From Roseiarcus sp050013915 (GTDB lineage: Bacteria > Pseudomonadota > Alphaproteobacteria > Rhizobiales > Beijerinckiaceae), in contig JBEKEI010000104.1 of the NCBI GenBank assembly GCA_050013915.1, forward strand, positions 1-17,665: a stretch of DNA of 17,665 bases. The letters are read 5' to 3'. The translations under genes and the position numbers were made by a program. Each line of letters opens with the position of its first letter. The first letter of the stretch is position 1. The notes beneath the pieces are model-generated. The model ran no database searches. It had not been told where the DNA came from and was given only the letters and a program-made list of their open reading frames with translations. Positions 1-5,996 of the stretch are shown piece by piece.

Positions 1-177
1 CACGGTTGCGGCGGGCCGGGGCCGGGCGCGCGGGTCAGGGTTCGCGGAGCGCCTCTTGGCGCGGAGCGACCGGTGTAGCCGGCTTGACCTTGAGGCGCGC
101 GTCCGGCCCTGGCGGCGCGGACGGTTGCCGGGGGGTCGCGTTCGGCTTGCCAGGATCGCGAGACTCCCCAACCCCGT

Positions 178-203
178 TATATTTCTCTTTTACAGAAAAA
201 TAT
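178..203. repeat. AT-rich imperfect inverted repeat
   Basis: The arms ATATTTCT and AGAAAAATAT face each other around a short CTTTTAC loop, with a two-base bulge. This is the only markedly AT-rich stretch in the first 550 bases of a very GC-rich window. It could be a promoter-region element or a remnant of an insertion; no gene start can be tied to it. Confidence 0.35.
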
Positions 204-404
204 CTTGACTCCAGCCCTTCCCCGATCCATAGTCACCATTCCGATCGACGGCCGATCCGAGCCAGGCGAACCGAAGGAGAGTCAGCCGCCCCGAAAACCG
301 CCCGGGACCCCTACGGCGGGCAACTCCCAGGGCGCCGCCTCTTTCAACGTCGAAGCGGCCTCCGAGGCGATCGTCGCGGTCGCCGGCTTTGGTTCGTTCG
401 CGTC

Positions 405-516
405 GCCATTCGCCCTCGTTCCAACGCTACCGGCGCCGCGGGGCCGCAAAATCCGCAACTCCCAAGGCTCGGGCGCAATGGGGGGGCAGAATGCTTTCCC
501 CTCGCGCGCAAACCCT
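405..516. repeat. Diverged direct repeat, copy 1
   Basis: This copy begins GCCATTCG, carries GTTCCA then CGCT about 12 bases on, then a GGGGCC block and GGCTCGGG, and ends with GCTTTC followed by GCGCG and AAACCCT. The same blocks recur in the same order at 691-797 with small indels. By eye the end blocks match at about 80 percent and the middle less well. It does not look like a known insertion sequence and has no visible target-site duplication. Confidence 0.5.
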
Positions 517-559
517 TGAAATCCCAAGGAATCCCATGAGGCCGGGGAGATGAAAAAAC

Positions 560-630
560 GTTCCAAGGAAGTTCCAGGGAGTTCCAAGTATTTCCAAAAT
601 GTTCCAAATATTTCCAAAAATTTCCGCCGG
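560..630. repeat. Helically phased TTCCA array (10-bp period)
   Basis: TTCCA starts at 561, 572, 582, 592, 602 and 612, and a TTCCG variant follows at 622. The spacing is therefore 11,10,10,10,10,10. The last units are followed by short A runs. Related CCCAAGGA/CCCATGAG units at 521-540 have the same 10-bp spacing. A period of 10 is not a multiple of 3, so this is not a coding repeat. It matches one DNA turn, so every motif lies on the same helix face. Confidence 0.75.
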
Positions 631-690
631 CCTCCAGGCCCGGGCGACGCGGAGGAATGGCGGGCCGAGCACCGCAAGGGGCTTGGCGGC

Positions 691-797
691 GCCATTCGGC
701 TTTGTTCCATCGCTGCCGCCGTCGGGGCCCTTCGAGCGCCCCGAGAGCAAGGGCGGCTCGGGAGCTGCGACGAGGCTTTCTCTTGCGCGAAAACCCT
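691..797. repeat. Diverged direct repeat, copy 2
   Basis: Same order of blocks as 405-516: GCCATTCG, GTTCCA, CGCT, GGGGCC, GGCTCGGG, GCTTTC, GCGCG, AAACCCT. It is a few bases shorter than copy 1 and lies 286 bp downstream of it in the same orientation. The TTCCA array lies between the two copies. Confidence 0.5.
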
Positions 798-868
798 CAT
801 CCGGCCTGGTGCGCCAGCCCCTCCCGGGCAACGCTCCGCGTTCCCCCGGCGCCCGCGCTGAGGAAGGG

Positions 869-887
869 CGCGCCGACCGACGGCGCG
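869..887 (-). terminator. Candidate hairpin downstream of pirin
   Basis: Perfect 7-bp arms CGCGCCG and CGGCGCG enclose a 5-base loop, 23 bases past the pirin stop codon. There is no clear T run after it on the minus strand, so it is at best a weak or factor-assisted terminator, or an mRNA 3'-end stabiliser. Confidence 0.35.
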
Positions 888-910
888 TCAGGGAAGCGGG
901 GCCGCCGCGC

Positions 911-1765
911 TCATTCCGGGCCGAAGCGTCCCGCGCGATAATCGGCATAGGCCTGGGCGATCTCGGCTTCCGTGTTCATCACGAACGGGCCGCGGGCGAC
1001 GACCGGCTCGCGCAGCGGGCGGCCGGCATAGAGGAGCGCGCGCATCCCGCGCTCGCCCGCCGCGACGTTGACGATCGAGGGCGCGGCGTCCTCGCCGCGG
1101 GTGAGCTGCGCGACGTCGCCCGTAGCGACGCGCCCGCCATCCCCGCCGATCGCGCCGTCGCCTTCCAATACGACGACGAAGGCGTTGTAGTCGGCGGGCA
1201 GATCCTGGACGATCGCGGCGCCGGGGTCGAGCCGCAATTCGACCATGGTGACCGGGGCGAAATTCTTCGTCGGCGCCGCGACGCCGCCCGAGGCGCCCGA
1301 GAACACCCGGACCGTCGCGCCGGGCTCGCGGCGGACCGGCACGGAACCGGCGACGAGGTCCTGATAGCGCGGCGCGGTCATCTTGTCCGCGGCCGGCAGG
1401 TTGACCCACAATTGCAGGCTGTGGACCGTGTCGCCCTCGGCGGGAATCTCGTTGTGGACGAGGCCGCGGCCGGCGGTCATCCATTGCGCCTCGCCCGGCG
1501 CGATCGCCCCGGCATGGCCCTGGTTGTCGTAATGGTCGATGCGGCCCTCGAGCACATAGGTCACGGTCTCGATGCCGCGATGGGGATGCTTGCCGAACAC
1601 GCCGCGCGGAAACCAGTCCTCCATCAGCGCAAGGAACGGATCGACCGTCGCCCAGTCGCCGCGCATCGCCGCCGGCAGCAGCGGCCGCACGCGATGCTCC
1701 GGGGTCATGCCCTGGCGGATCTCGGGATGTTCGATGCGAAGGACGCCGCGGTCGAGGACGGGCAT
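911..1765 (-). CDS. Pirin family protein (cupin)
   Basis: 284-residue bicupin of the pirin family, a cytoplasmic metal-binding fold; some members have quercetin 2,3-dioxygenase activity and others act as redox-sensitive regulators. The N-terminal cupin carries the four expected metal ligands: H60 and H62 in the GKHPHRG segment, H104 and E106 in GLVHNEIP. The C-terminal cupin ends in the usual PFVMNTEAEIAQAYADYRAG tail. I chose the ATG at 1765 because family similarity starts there and AGGGAG lies 9 bases upstream; the 55-codon extension to 1930 is Arg/Pro-rich and non-homologous. It is divergent from the aldo/keto reductase at 1970. The leader contains a hairpin followed by TTTT (1841-1869) and another hairpin (1783-1809). 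The substrate cannot be told from sequence. Confidence 0.93.
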   Translation of the reverse strand: MPVLDRGVLRIEHPEIRQGMTPEHRVRPLLPAAMRGDWATVDPFLALMEDWFPRGVFGKHPHRGIETVTYVLEGRIDHYDNQGHAGAIAPGEAQWMTAGRGLVHNEIPAEGDTVHSLQLWVNLPAADKMTAPRYQDLVAGSVPVRREPGATVRVFSGASGGVAAPTKNFAPVTMVELRLDPGAAIVQDLPADYNAFVVVLEGDGAIGGDGGRVATGDVAQLTRGEDAAPSIVNVAAGERGMRALLYAGRPLREPVVARGPFVMNTEAEIAQAYADYRAGRFGPE

Positions 1766-1782
1766 GGCGGTCAGCTCCCTGT

Positions 1783-1809
1783 CGGGCCGCGCGCAGGTAT
1801 GGCGGCCCG
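1783..1809 (-). promoter_or_regulatory. Leader inverted repeat upstream of pirin
   Basis: Perfect 8-bp arms CGGGCCGC (1783-1790) and GCGGCCCG (1802-1809) around an 11-base loop, starting 17 bases before the pirin start codon on the minus strand. It does not cover the Shine-Dalgarno at 1775-1780. It could be an operator or an mRNA leader structure. Confidence 0.35.
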
Positions 1810-1840
1810 GACTGGGATATGGGATCGGGCAAGGGCTTTG

Positions 1841-1869
1841 AAAACCGGGGCGGGCGCGTTCCCGCCCGG
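1841..1869 (-). terminator. Intrinsic-terminator-like hairpin in the pirin leader
   Basis: On the minus strand a 7-bp GGGCGGG/CCCGCCC stem with a 6-base loop, extended by two pairs past a one-base bulge, is followed directly by TTTTCAAAG. It lies 76 bases upstream of the pirin start. It could attenuate pirin transcription or block antisense transcription entering from the right. The T run is short, so termination efficiency is uncertain. Confidence 0.4.
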
Positions 1870-1969
1870 ACGAGGACAGGACGAGCGCGCCCTCCGTACC
1901 CCGCCTTGCGCCCCGCCCCCAGCACCCCATCTACTACCGCACCTGCAACCTCCCGTGACGAGGCCCGCC

Positions 1970-2836
1970 ATGCCCAAGCCCAACGCCGCCGCCTCCGGTC
2001 AGTTCGCCATTGGCGGAGACCTCGCCGTCAATCGTCTCGGTTTCGGCGCCATGCGGATCACCGGCAAGGGCATCTGGGGCGAGCCGGCGGACCGGGCGGA
2101 GGCGCTCGCGGTGCTGCGCAGCCTGCCCGAAGTCGGGGTCAATTTCATCGACACCGCCGACAGCTACGGACCGGGGGTCAGCGAGACGCTGATCCAGGAG
2201 GCGCTGCATCCCTACAAGGGCCTGGTGGTCGCGACCAAGAGCGGGCTCGAGCGGCCCGGCCCCGACCGGTGGACGCCGAACGGGCGCCCGGCCTATCTGC
2301 GCAACGGCGTCGCCAACAGCCTGAAGCGGCTGGGGCTGGAGCGCATCGATCTGTGGCAGTTGCATCGCATCGACCCCGCCGTGCCGCGCGACGAGCAGTT
2401 CGGCGTCATCGCCGCGATGCAGAAGGAGGGGTTGATCCGCCACGCCGGCCTCAGCCAGGTCAATGTCGAGGAAATCCAGGCCGCGCAGAAGTTCTTCACG
2501 GTCGCGACCGTGCAGAACCTCTACAATCTCGCCGACCGCTCGAGCGAGGCCGTGCTCGACCATTGCGCCGCGCATGGCATCGGCTTTATCCCGTGGTTCC
2601 CGCTCGCCGCCGGCGATCTCGCGCGGCCCGGCTCCGTGCTCGATGCGATCGCCAAGAAGAACGGCGCGACGCCGAGCCAGATCGCGCTCGCCTGGGTATT
2701 GAGGCGCAGCCCGGTCATGCTGCCGATTCCCGGCACCGGCAAGGTCGCCCATCTCGAGGAGAATGTCGCCGCGGCGGCGATCACGCTGTCGGACGAGGAC
2801 TTCAAGGCGCTCGACGCGCAGGCAAAGCCGAAATAG
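1970..2836 (+). CDS. Aldo/keto reductase, YdbC (PdxI)-like
   Basis: 288-residue cytoplasmic NADPH-dependent oxidoreductase with a TIM-barrel fold. The catalytic tetrad is complete: D61 and Y66 in FIDTADSYG, K90 in VVATKSG, H132 in LWQLHRID. Segments such as NRLGFGAM, ALAWVLRRSP and LPIPGT..HLEEN resemble E. coli YdbC, reported as a pyridoxal reductase (PdxI), from memory of that protein. The substrate here is inference; other small carbonyls are possible. The ATG at 1970 is preceded by a weak ACGAGG. The same frame is open back to 599, but the upstream part overlaps pirin antisense and is not homologous. It converges with the second reductase, 22 bp between stops. Confidence 0.93.
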   Translation: MPKPNAAASGQFAIGGDLAVNRLGFGAMRITGKGIWGEPADRAEALAVLRSLPEVGVNFIDTADSYGPGVSETLIQEALHPYKGLVVATKSGLERPGPDRWTPNGRPAYLRNGVANSLKRLGLERIDLWQLHRIDPAVPRDEQFGVIAAMQKEGLIRHAGLSQVNVEEIQAAQKFFTVATVQNLYNLADRSSEAVLDHCAAHGIGFIPWFPLAAGDLARPGSVLDAIAKKNGATPSQIALAWVLRRSPVMLPIPGTGKVAHLEENVAAAAITLSDEDFKALDAQAKPK

Positions 2837-2858
2837 CCGCCGGCGGCGATCGCTGCGC

Positions 2859-3809
2859 TCAACCGGCTCCCGCCGCGTCGAGCGCCTTCATGTCGGCGGC
2901 GGAAAGCTTCAGCGCCGCCGCCTTGATCAGGCTCTCCAATTGCTCCAGCGAGGTCGCGCTGGCGATCGGCGCGGTGACGCCGGGGCTGGCGATCAGCCAG
3001 GCGAGCGCAACCTCGGCCGGCTTGGCCGCGTAGCGGGCGGCGAGCGCGTCGAGCGCAGCGAGGATGCGCGTCCCGCGCGGGTTGAGATAGGCCTTGACCC
3101 CGCCGCCGCGCGCGCTCTGGCCGAGATCCGCCTGCGTGCGGTATTTGCCCGACAGGAAGCCCTTGGCGAGGCTGAAATAGGTGATGACGCCGATCTCCTC
3201 GGCGATGCAGAGGTCGCGCAGCGGCCCCTCGAAGCCCGCGCGATCGTAGAGATTGTACTCCGGCTGCAGCACGCCATAGCGCGGCAGCCCCTTCTGCGCG
3301 GCGACGTCGAACGAGGCGCGCAATTGCGCGGCGTTGAAATTCGAGCAGCCGAACGCGCGGATCTTGCCGGCCGCGACGAGGTCGCGATAGGCGCCGAGCG
3401 TCTCCTCGTGCGGCGTCTCGGGATCGGGCCAGTGCGAGAGATAGAGGTCGATGAAATCCGTCTGCAGCCGCTTCAGCGACGCCTCGACCGCCTCGGCGAT
3501 GTACGCCGCCTTCAGCCCCTTCATGCCCGGCCCCATCGGCGAGCCGACCTTGGTGATGACGAGCACTTTGTCGCGGTTGGCGCGGCTCTTCATCCAGTCG
3601 CCGATGATCGTCTCGGATTCGCCGCCCTTGTTGCCCGGCGCCCAGGCCGAATAGACGTCGGCGGTGTCGATCGCATCGAAGCCCGCCTCGGCGAGCCGGT
3701 CGAGCAGCGCGAACGAGGTCTTGGCGTCCGCGGTCCAGCCGAACACGTTGCCGCCGAACACGACCGGCGCGATGGCGAGGCCGGTGCGGCCGAGAGGGCG
3801 TTTCTGCAT
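2859..3809 (-). CDS. Aldo/keto reductase (Tas/YajO-like)
   Basis: 316-residue aldo/keto reductase. It opens with QKRPLGRTGLAIAPVVFGG, the usual start of this group, and has the tetrad D48 and Y53 (IDTADVYS), K87 (VITKVGS) and H126 (LYLSHWPD). The GKIRAFGCSNF and ALAWLIASPGVTAPI segments are also typical. It reduces aldehydes or ketones with NADPH; substrate unknown. The ATG at 3809 has GGGAG 7 bases upstream. A longer frame reaches 4190 but is not homologous. The Shine-Dalgarno can pair with an upstream TTGCTCCC (see 3813-3871). It is only distantly similar to the neighbouring reductase, so the two are not a recent duplication. Confidence 0.93.
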   Translation of the reverse strand: MQKRPLGRTGLAIAPVVFGGNVFGWTADAKTSFALLDRLAEAGFDAIDTADVYSAWAPGNKGGESETIIGDWMKSRANRDKVLVITKVGSPMGPGMKGLKAAYIAEAVEASLKRLQTDFIDLYLSHWPDPETPHEETLGAYRDLVAAGKIRAFGCSNFNAAQLRASFDVAAQKGLPRYGVLQPEYNLYDRAGFEGPLRDLCIAEEIGVITYFSLAKGFLSGKYRTQADLGQSARGGGVKAYLNPRGTRILAALDALAARYAAKPAEVALAWLIASPGVTAPIASATSLEQLESLIKAAALKLSAADMKALDAAGAG

Positions 3810-3812
3810 GGC

Positions 3813-3871
3813 TTGCTCCCGTGAAGTCCGGCAGGCCGGCGCCGGCGGCGGCACCCTATCAGAGGGAGCAA
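3813..3871 (-). promoter_or_regulatory. Possible SD-sequestering inverted repeat, second reductase
   Basis: TTGCTCCC (3813-3820) and GGGAGCAA (3864-3871) are perfect 8-bp complements. On the minus-strand mRNA the downstream arm contains the reductase Shine-Dalgarno GGGAG. The stem continues with TGA/TCA past a small asymmetric bulge, and the loop holds its own GC palindrome (3835-3846). This structure would bury the ribosome binding site. The pairing is visible in the sequence; a regulatory role is inference. Confidence 0.4.
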
Positions 3872-3922
3872 CGGGCCGGAATCGAATTGCGGCGGAAGGG
3901 CGAGCCGCCGTGGCGCGCCCTG

Positions 3923-4070
3923 TCGGCACTGCGATCGAAGCGAAGCAGCCCCGCGGTCGTGCGGGTTGCTCGATCGAGCGCCGGTGCGGCCATGGGTTTG
4001 TTCTGAAGCCCGCGTCCTCACCCGGCGCGGTCACGACCTCTCGGCTGCTTCGCTCCGCACGCAGTGACGA
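3923..4070. repeat. Inverted-repeat element (REP/BIME-like)
   Basis: The arms 3923-3961 and 4032-4070 are imperfect inverted repeats, 32 of 39 positions identical without gaps. The shared core reads CACTGCG..CG.AGCGAAGCAGCC, then GGTCGTG. It resembles the TTGCGAGCGAAGCGAAGCAA type of intergenic palindrome that I recall from alphaproteobacterial genomes. The 70-base centre contains a perfect 12-bp palindrome, GCTCGATCGAGC (3968-3979). There is no transposase and no clear target duplication. The similarity to known families is from memory. Confidence 0.65.
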
Positions 4071-4115
4071 GCCTGCCGCCGGCCCGAAGAAATCACGCTC
4101 GCCTCGGCCCCCGAC

Positions 4116-4175
4116 CCTTGCCGCCTCGCCAAACTTCGGCCAACACGGCGCGGGGCCCAAGGCGAGGCGGCGGGG
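4116..4175 (+). promoter_or_regulatory. chrA leader hairpin covering the ribosome binding site
   Basis: CCTTGCCGCCTCGCC (4116-4130) pairs with GGCGAGGCGGCGGGG (4161-4175): eleven perfect pairs, two G-U pairs and two more G-C pairs, with a 30-base loop. The downstream arm ends 8 bases before the chrA ATG and contains its only Shine-Dalgarno-like GGGG. The stem would block translation if formed. As DNA, the same inverted repeat could be an operator. Confidence 0.5.
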
Positions 4176-4183
4176 TGACGGAC

Positions 4184-5392
4184 ATGGCATCGGACATCCC
4201 CGACGGTCCGGCAGCCGCGCCGGGCGAAGTGCTCGTCGCCTTCGCGCGGCTCGGCCTCGGCTCGTTCGGCGGGCCGATCGCCCATCTCGGCTATTTTCGC
4301 TCAGAACTGGTGGAGCGGCGGCGCTGGATCGACGAGGCCGGCTACGCCGATCTCATCGCGCTCTGCCAGTTCCTGCCGGGGCCGACGTCGAGCCAGGTCG
4401 GCTTCGCGCTCGGCGTGCTGCGCGGCGGCGGCCTCCTCGGCGGGCTCGCCGCCTGGATCGGGTTCACGGCGCCCTCGGGCCTGATCCTGTTGGCCTTCGC
4501 CTATGGCGCGCGCAGGCTCGACGGCGCGATAGCGCTCGGCGCGCTGCACGGCCTGAAGCTCGTCGCGGTCTCCGTGGTCGCGCAGGCGCTGTGGGGCATG
4601 GCGCGCAGTCTCGCGCCGGACCGCGCGCGGGCGGGAATCGCCTTCGCCGCACTCGCGCTCGTCGCCGCCGCGCCCGGATCGCTCGCGCAGGTCGCCGGAA
4701 TCGCGCTCGGCGCGGCCGCCGGGCTGGTCTTCTGCCGCGATGCCGGCGCCGTCGCCGCGCGCGGCGCGCTGCGGTTCCCGGTCGGGCGCGGCTCCGCCGT
4801 CGCCGCGCTCGGGCTGTTCGCGCTGCTGCTCGTGGTCCCGCCGCTCGTGGCCGGCCGCGCGCAGGCGGTCGCCTTGTTCGACGCGTTCTATCGCTCGGGC
4901 GCGCTCGTGTTCGGCGGCGGCCATGTCGTGCTGCCGCTGCTGCGCGACGCCGTGGTCGGCCCAGGCTGGGTCACCGACCAGGCGTTCCTCGCCGGCTACG
5001 GCCTCGCCCAGGCGACGCCCGGGCCGCTGTTCGCGTTCGCCGCCTATCTCGGCGCCGTCATGGGCCCGGCGCCCGGCGGCCTCGCCGGCGCCGGGATCGC
5101 GCTGGTCGCGCTGTTCCTGCCGGGCCTGCTGCTGGTCTATGGCATGCTGCCGTTCTGGGACGGCCTGGGCGACCGCCCGCTGGCGCAGGCCGCGATGCGC
5201 GGCGCCAATGCGGCGGTGGTCGGCATTCTCGGCGCCGCGCTCTACGATCCCGTCTGGACCGGCGCGGTCGCCAGCCGCGTGGATTTCGCGCTCGCGCTGC
5301 TCGGCTTTCTGCTGCTGACGGTCTGGCGGGCGCCGCCCTGGCGGGTCGTCGTCCTGCTCGCCGGCGCCGGCGCCGCTTCGGGCCTGCTGTGA
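4184..5392 (+). CDS. chrA: Chromate transporter, ChrA (CHR) family
   Basis: 402-residue inner-membrane protein with two CHR domains, the long-chain form. The N-domain has LGLGSFGGPIAH (22-33) and FLPGPTSSQ (62-70); the C-domain has FGGGHVVLPLL (242-252) and GLAQATPGPLF (272-282). Most of the rest is hydrophobic helix. Characterised members export chromate; many family members are untested, so substrate is a family inference. The ATG at 4184 is chosen because the CHR homology begins soon after and the frame upstream is not homologous; a GTG at 4175 is possible. The leader hairpin overlaps the ribosome binding site. No chrB regulator is visible. Its stop is only 7 bp from that of the convergent IalB-like gene. 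Confidence 0.92.
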   Translation: MASDIPDGPAAAPGEVLVAFARLGLGSFGGPIAHLGYFRSELVERRRWIDEAGYADLIALCQFLPGPTSSQVGFALGVLRGGGLLGGLAAWIGFTAPSGLILLAFAYGARRLDGAIALGALHGLKLVAVSVVAQALWGMARSLAPDRARAGIAFAALALVAAAPGSLAQVAGIALGAAAGLVFCRDAGAVAARGALRFPVGRGSAVAALGLFALLLVVPPLVAGRAQAVALFDAFYRSGALVFGGGHVVLPLLRDAVVGPGWVTDQAFLAGYGLAQATPGPLFAFAAYLGAVMGPAPGGLAGAGIALVALFLPGLLLVYGMLPFWDGLGDRPLAQAAMRGANAAVVGILGAALYDPVWTGAVASRVDFALALLGFLLLTVWRAPPWRVVVLLAGAGAASGLL

Positions 5393-5399
5393 GGCGGGG

Positions 5400-5966
5400 T
5401 CAGGTTTTGGCGAGCGCGTCGAGCGCCGCGTCGAGGCCGCGGAACGACATCGGCACAGGAATCGAATGGCCGGAGCTGTCGAGGAAGGTGATCGAGCCGC
5501 GCCCGCTGAGCGCGCGCCAGCGGCGCAGCGTCGCCTCGTCGATCGCGGCGTCGGCGAAACAGCCGCCCGGCACGCAGCGCCGCCAGGGCAGCTCGACCGG
5601 CTGCGGGTCCTTCTCGTCGGTCGCCACGCGCGGCGCGCTGGGGAAGCTGACGTTGGGCGGCAGCACGACGGTCACCCGCAAGGGATCGGCCGGCCCGACC
5701 CGGCCGATCGCGATCTGCGCGATCGGCCCTTGCGCGCCCGGGGTCTGGATGCTCTGCGCGACCTCGCAGATCCGCCGGGTCGGCTGGCCCGCGACGAGCC
5801 GCCGGCAGCGCATCGTCCAGTCGCCGAAATTGGCGGTGGTCGCTTCCGGGTCGGCGCGGACGGGCGGAGCGACCGGCCGGCCGGCCTCGGGCGTTTGCGC
5901 GGCGGCGGGCGCAAGGGCGAGCGCCAGACCGAGCGCCGCCGCCAACCGCCTCGCCGTTCCAATCAT
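5400..5966 (-). CDS. IalB-family (invasion-associated locus B) periplasmic protein
   Basis: 188 residues. An N-terminal signal peptide (RR at 6-7, hydrophobic LAAALGLALALAPAAA) has a likely cleavage after A23. The mature part begins with a Pro/Ala linker, then NFGDWTMRC, the hallmark of the IalB family, followed by RRICEVAQ. Four cysteines (C54, C67, C131, C136) fit two disulfides in the periplasm. IalB is named for Bartonella invasion of erythrocytes, but the family is widespread in free-living alphaproteobacteria and its function there is unknown. It starts 30 bases after the cobC stop on the same strand, so it may be cotranscribed with cobC; its ribosome binding site is weak. A link to B12 is not evident. 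Confidence 0.85.
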   Translation of the reverse strand: MIGTARRLAAALGLALALAPAAAQTPEAGRPVAPPVRADPEATTANFGDWTMRCRRLVAGQPTRRICEVAQSIQTPGAQGPIAQIAIGRVGPADPLRVTVVLPPNVSFPSAPRVATDEKDPQPVELPWRRCVPGGCFADAAIDEATLRRWRALSGRGSITFLDSSGHSIPVPMSFRGLDAALDALAKT

Positions 5967-5996
5967 GCCAATCCCGCCGGGGGCCGCGCGGCCTCG

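Larger units (their letters stand above)
1..910. other. Long non-coding left flank with repeats; no supportable gene
   Basis: No reading frame here looks like a protein gene. The long frames on both strands are Arg/Pro/Ser-rich, lack a convincing ribosome binding site, and run into one another as GC-rich shadows. What can be seen is an AT-rich island (about 176-206), two diverged copies of a ~110-bp sequence (405-516 and 691-797), a 10-bp-period TTCCA array (560-630), and a hairpin just downstream of the pirin gene (869-887). It may be an intergenic mosaic or a decayed region; I cannot say which. Confidence 0.6.
1766..1969. other. Divergent intergenic region, pirin / aldo-keto reductase
   Basis: 204 bp between two divergent starts. 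It should contain both promoters, but I find no good -35/-10 pair on either strand. The visible features are the two hairpins at 1783-1809 and 1841-1869. Confidence 0.5.
3810..4183. other. Intergenic region with repeat element, no gene
   Basis: 374 bp between the divergent starts of the second reductase and chrA. I see no coding potential. It holds the SD-pairing repeat of the reductase (3813-3871), a ~150-bp inverted-repeat element (3923-4070), and the chrA leader hairpin (4116-4175). No convincing promoter hexamers could be assigned. Confidence 0.6.

Noticed and set aside
35..232. Minus-strand open frame with a Pro/Ala-rich end (reads ...PATPVAPRQEALREP, then stop)
   Set aside because: It looks somewhat protein-like, but there is no ATG, GTG or TTG in the frame and no homology I can name. 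It could be a gene remnant; too weak to call.
205..233. TTGACT-17-CATAGT, promoter-like on the plus strand
   Set aside because: The hexamers are fair (5/6 and 4/6), but no credible gene follows for 1.7 kb on that strand.
599..1969. Upstream extension of the first aldo/keto reductase frame
   Set aside because: It runs antisense through the pirin gene and is not homologous to reductases; the family N-terminus starts at 1970.
2836..2847. GCCGCCGGCGGC palindrome between the convergent reductases
   Set aside because: It has no loop and no T run; simple GC-rich palindromes like this are common in the window, so it is not called a terminator.
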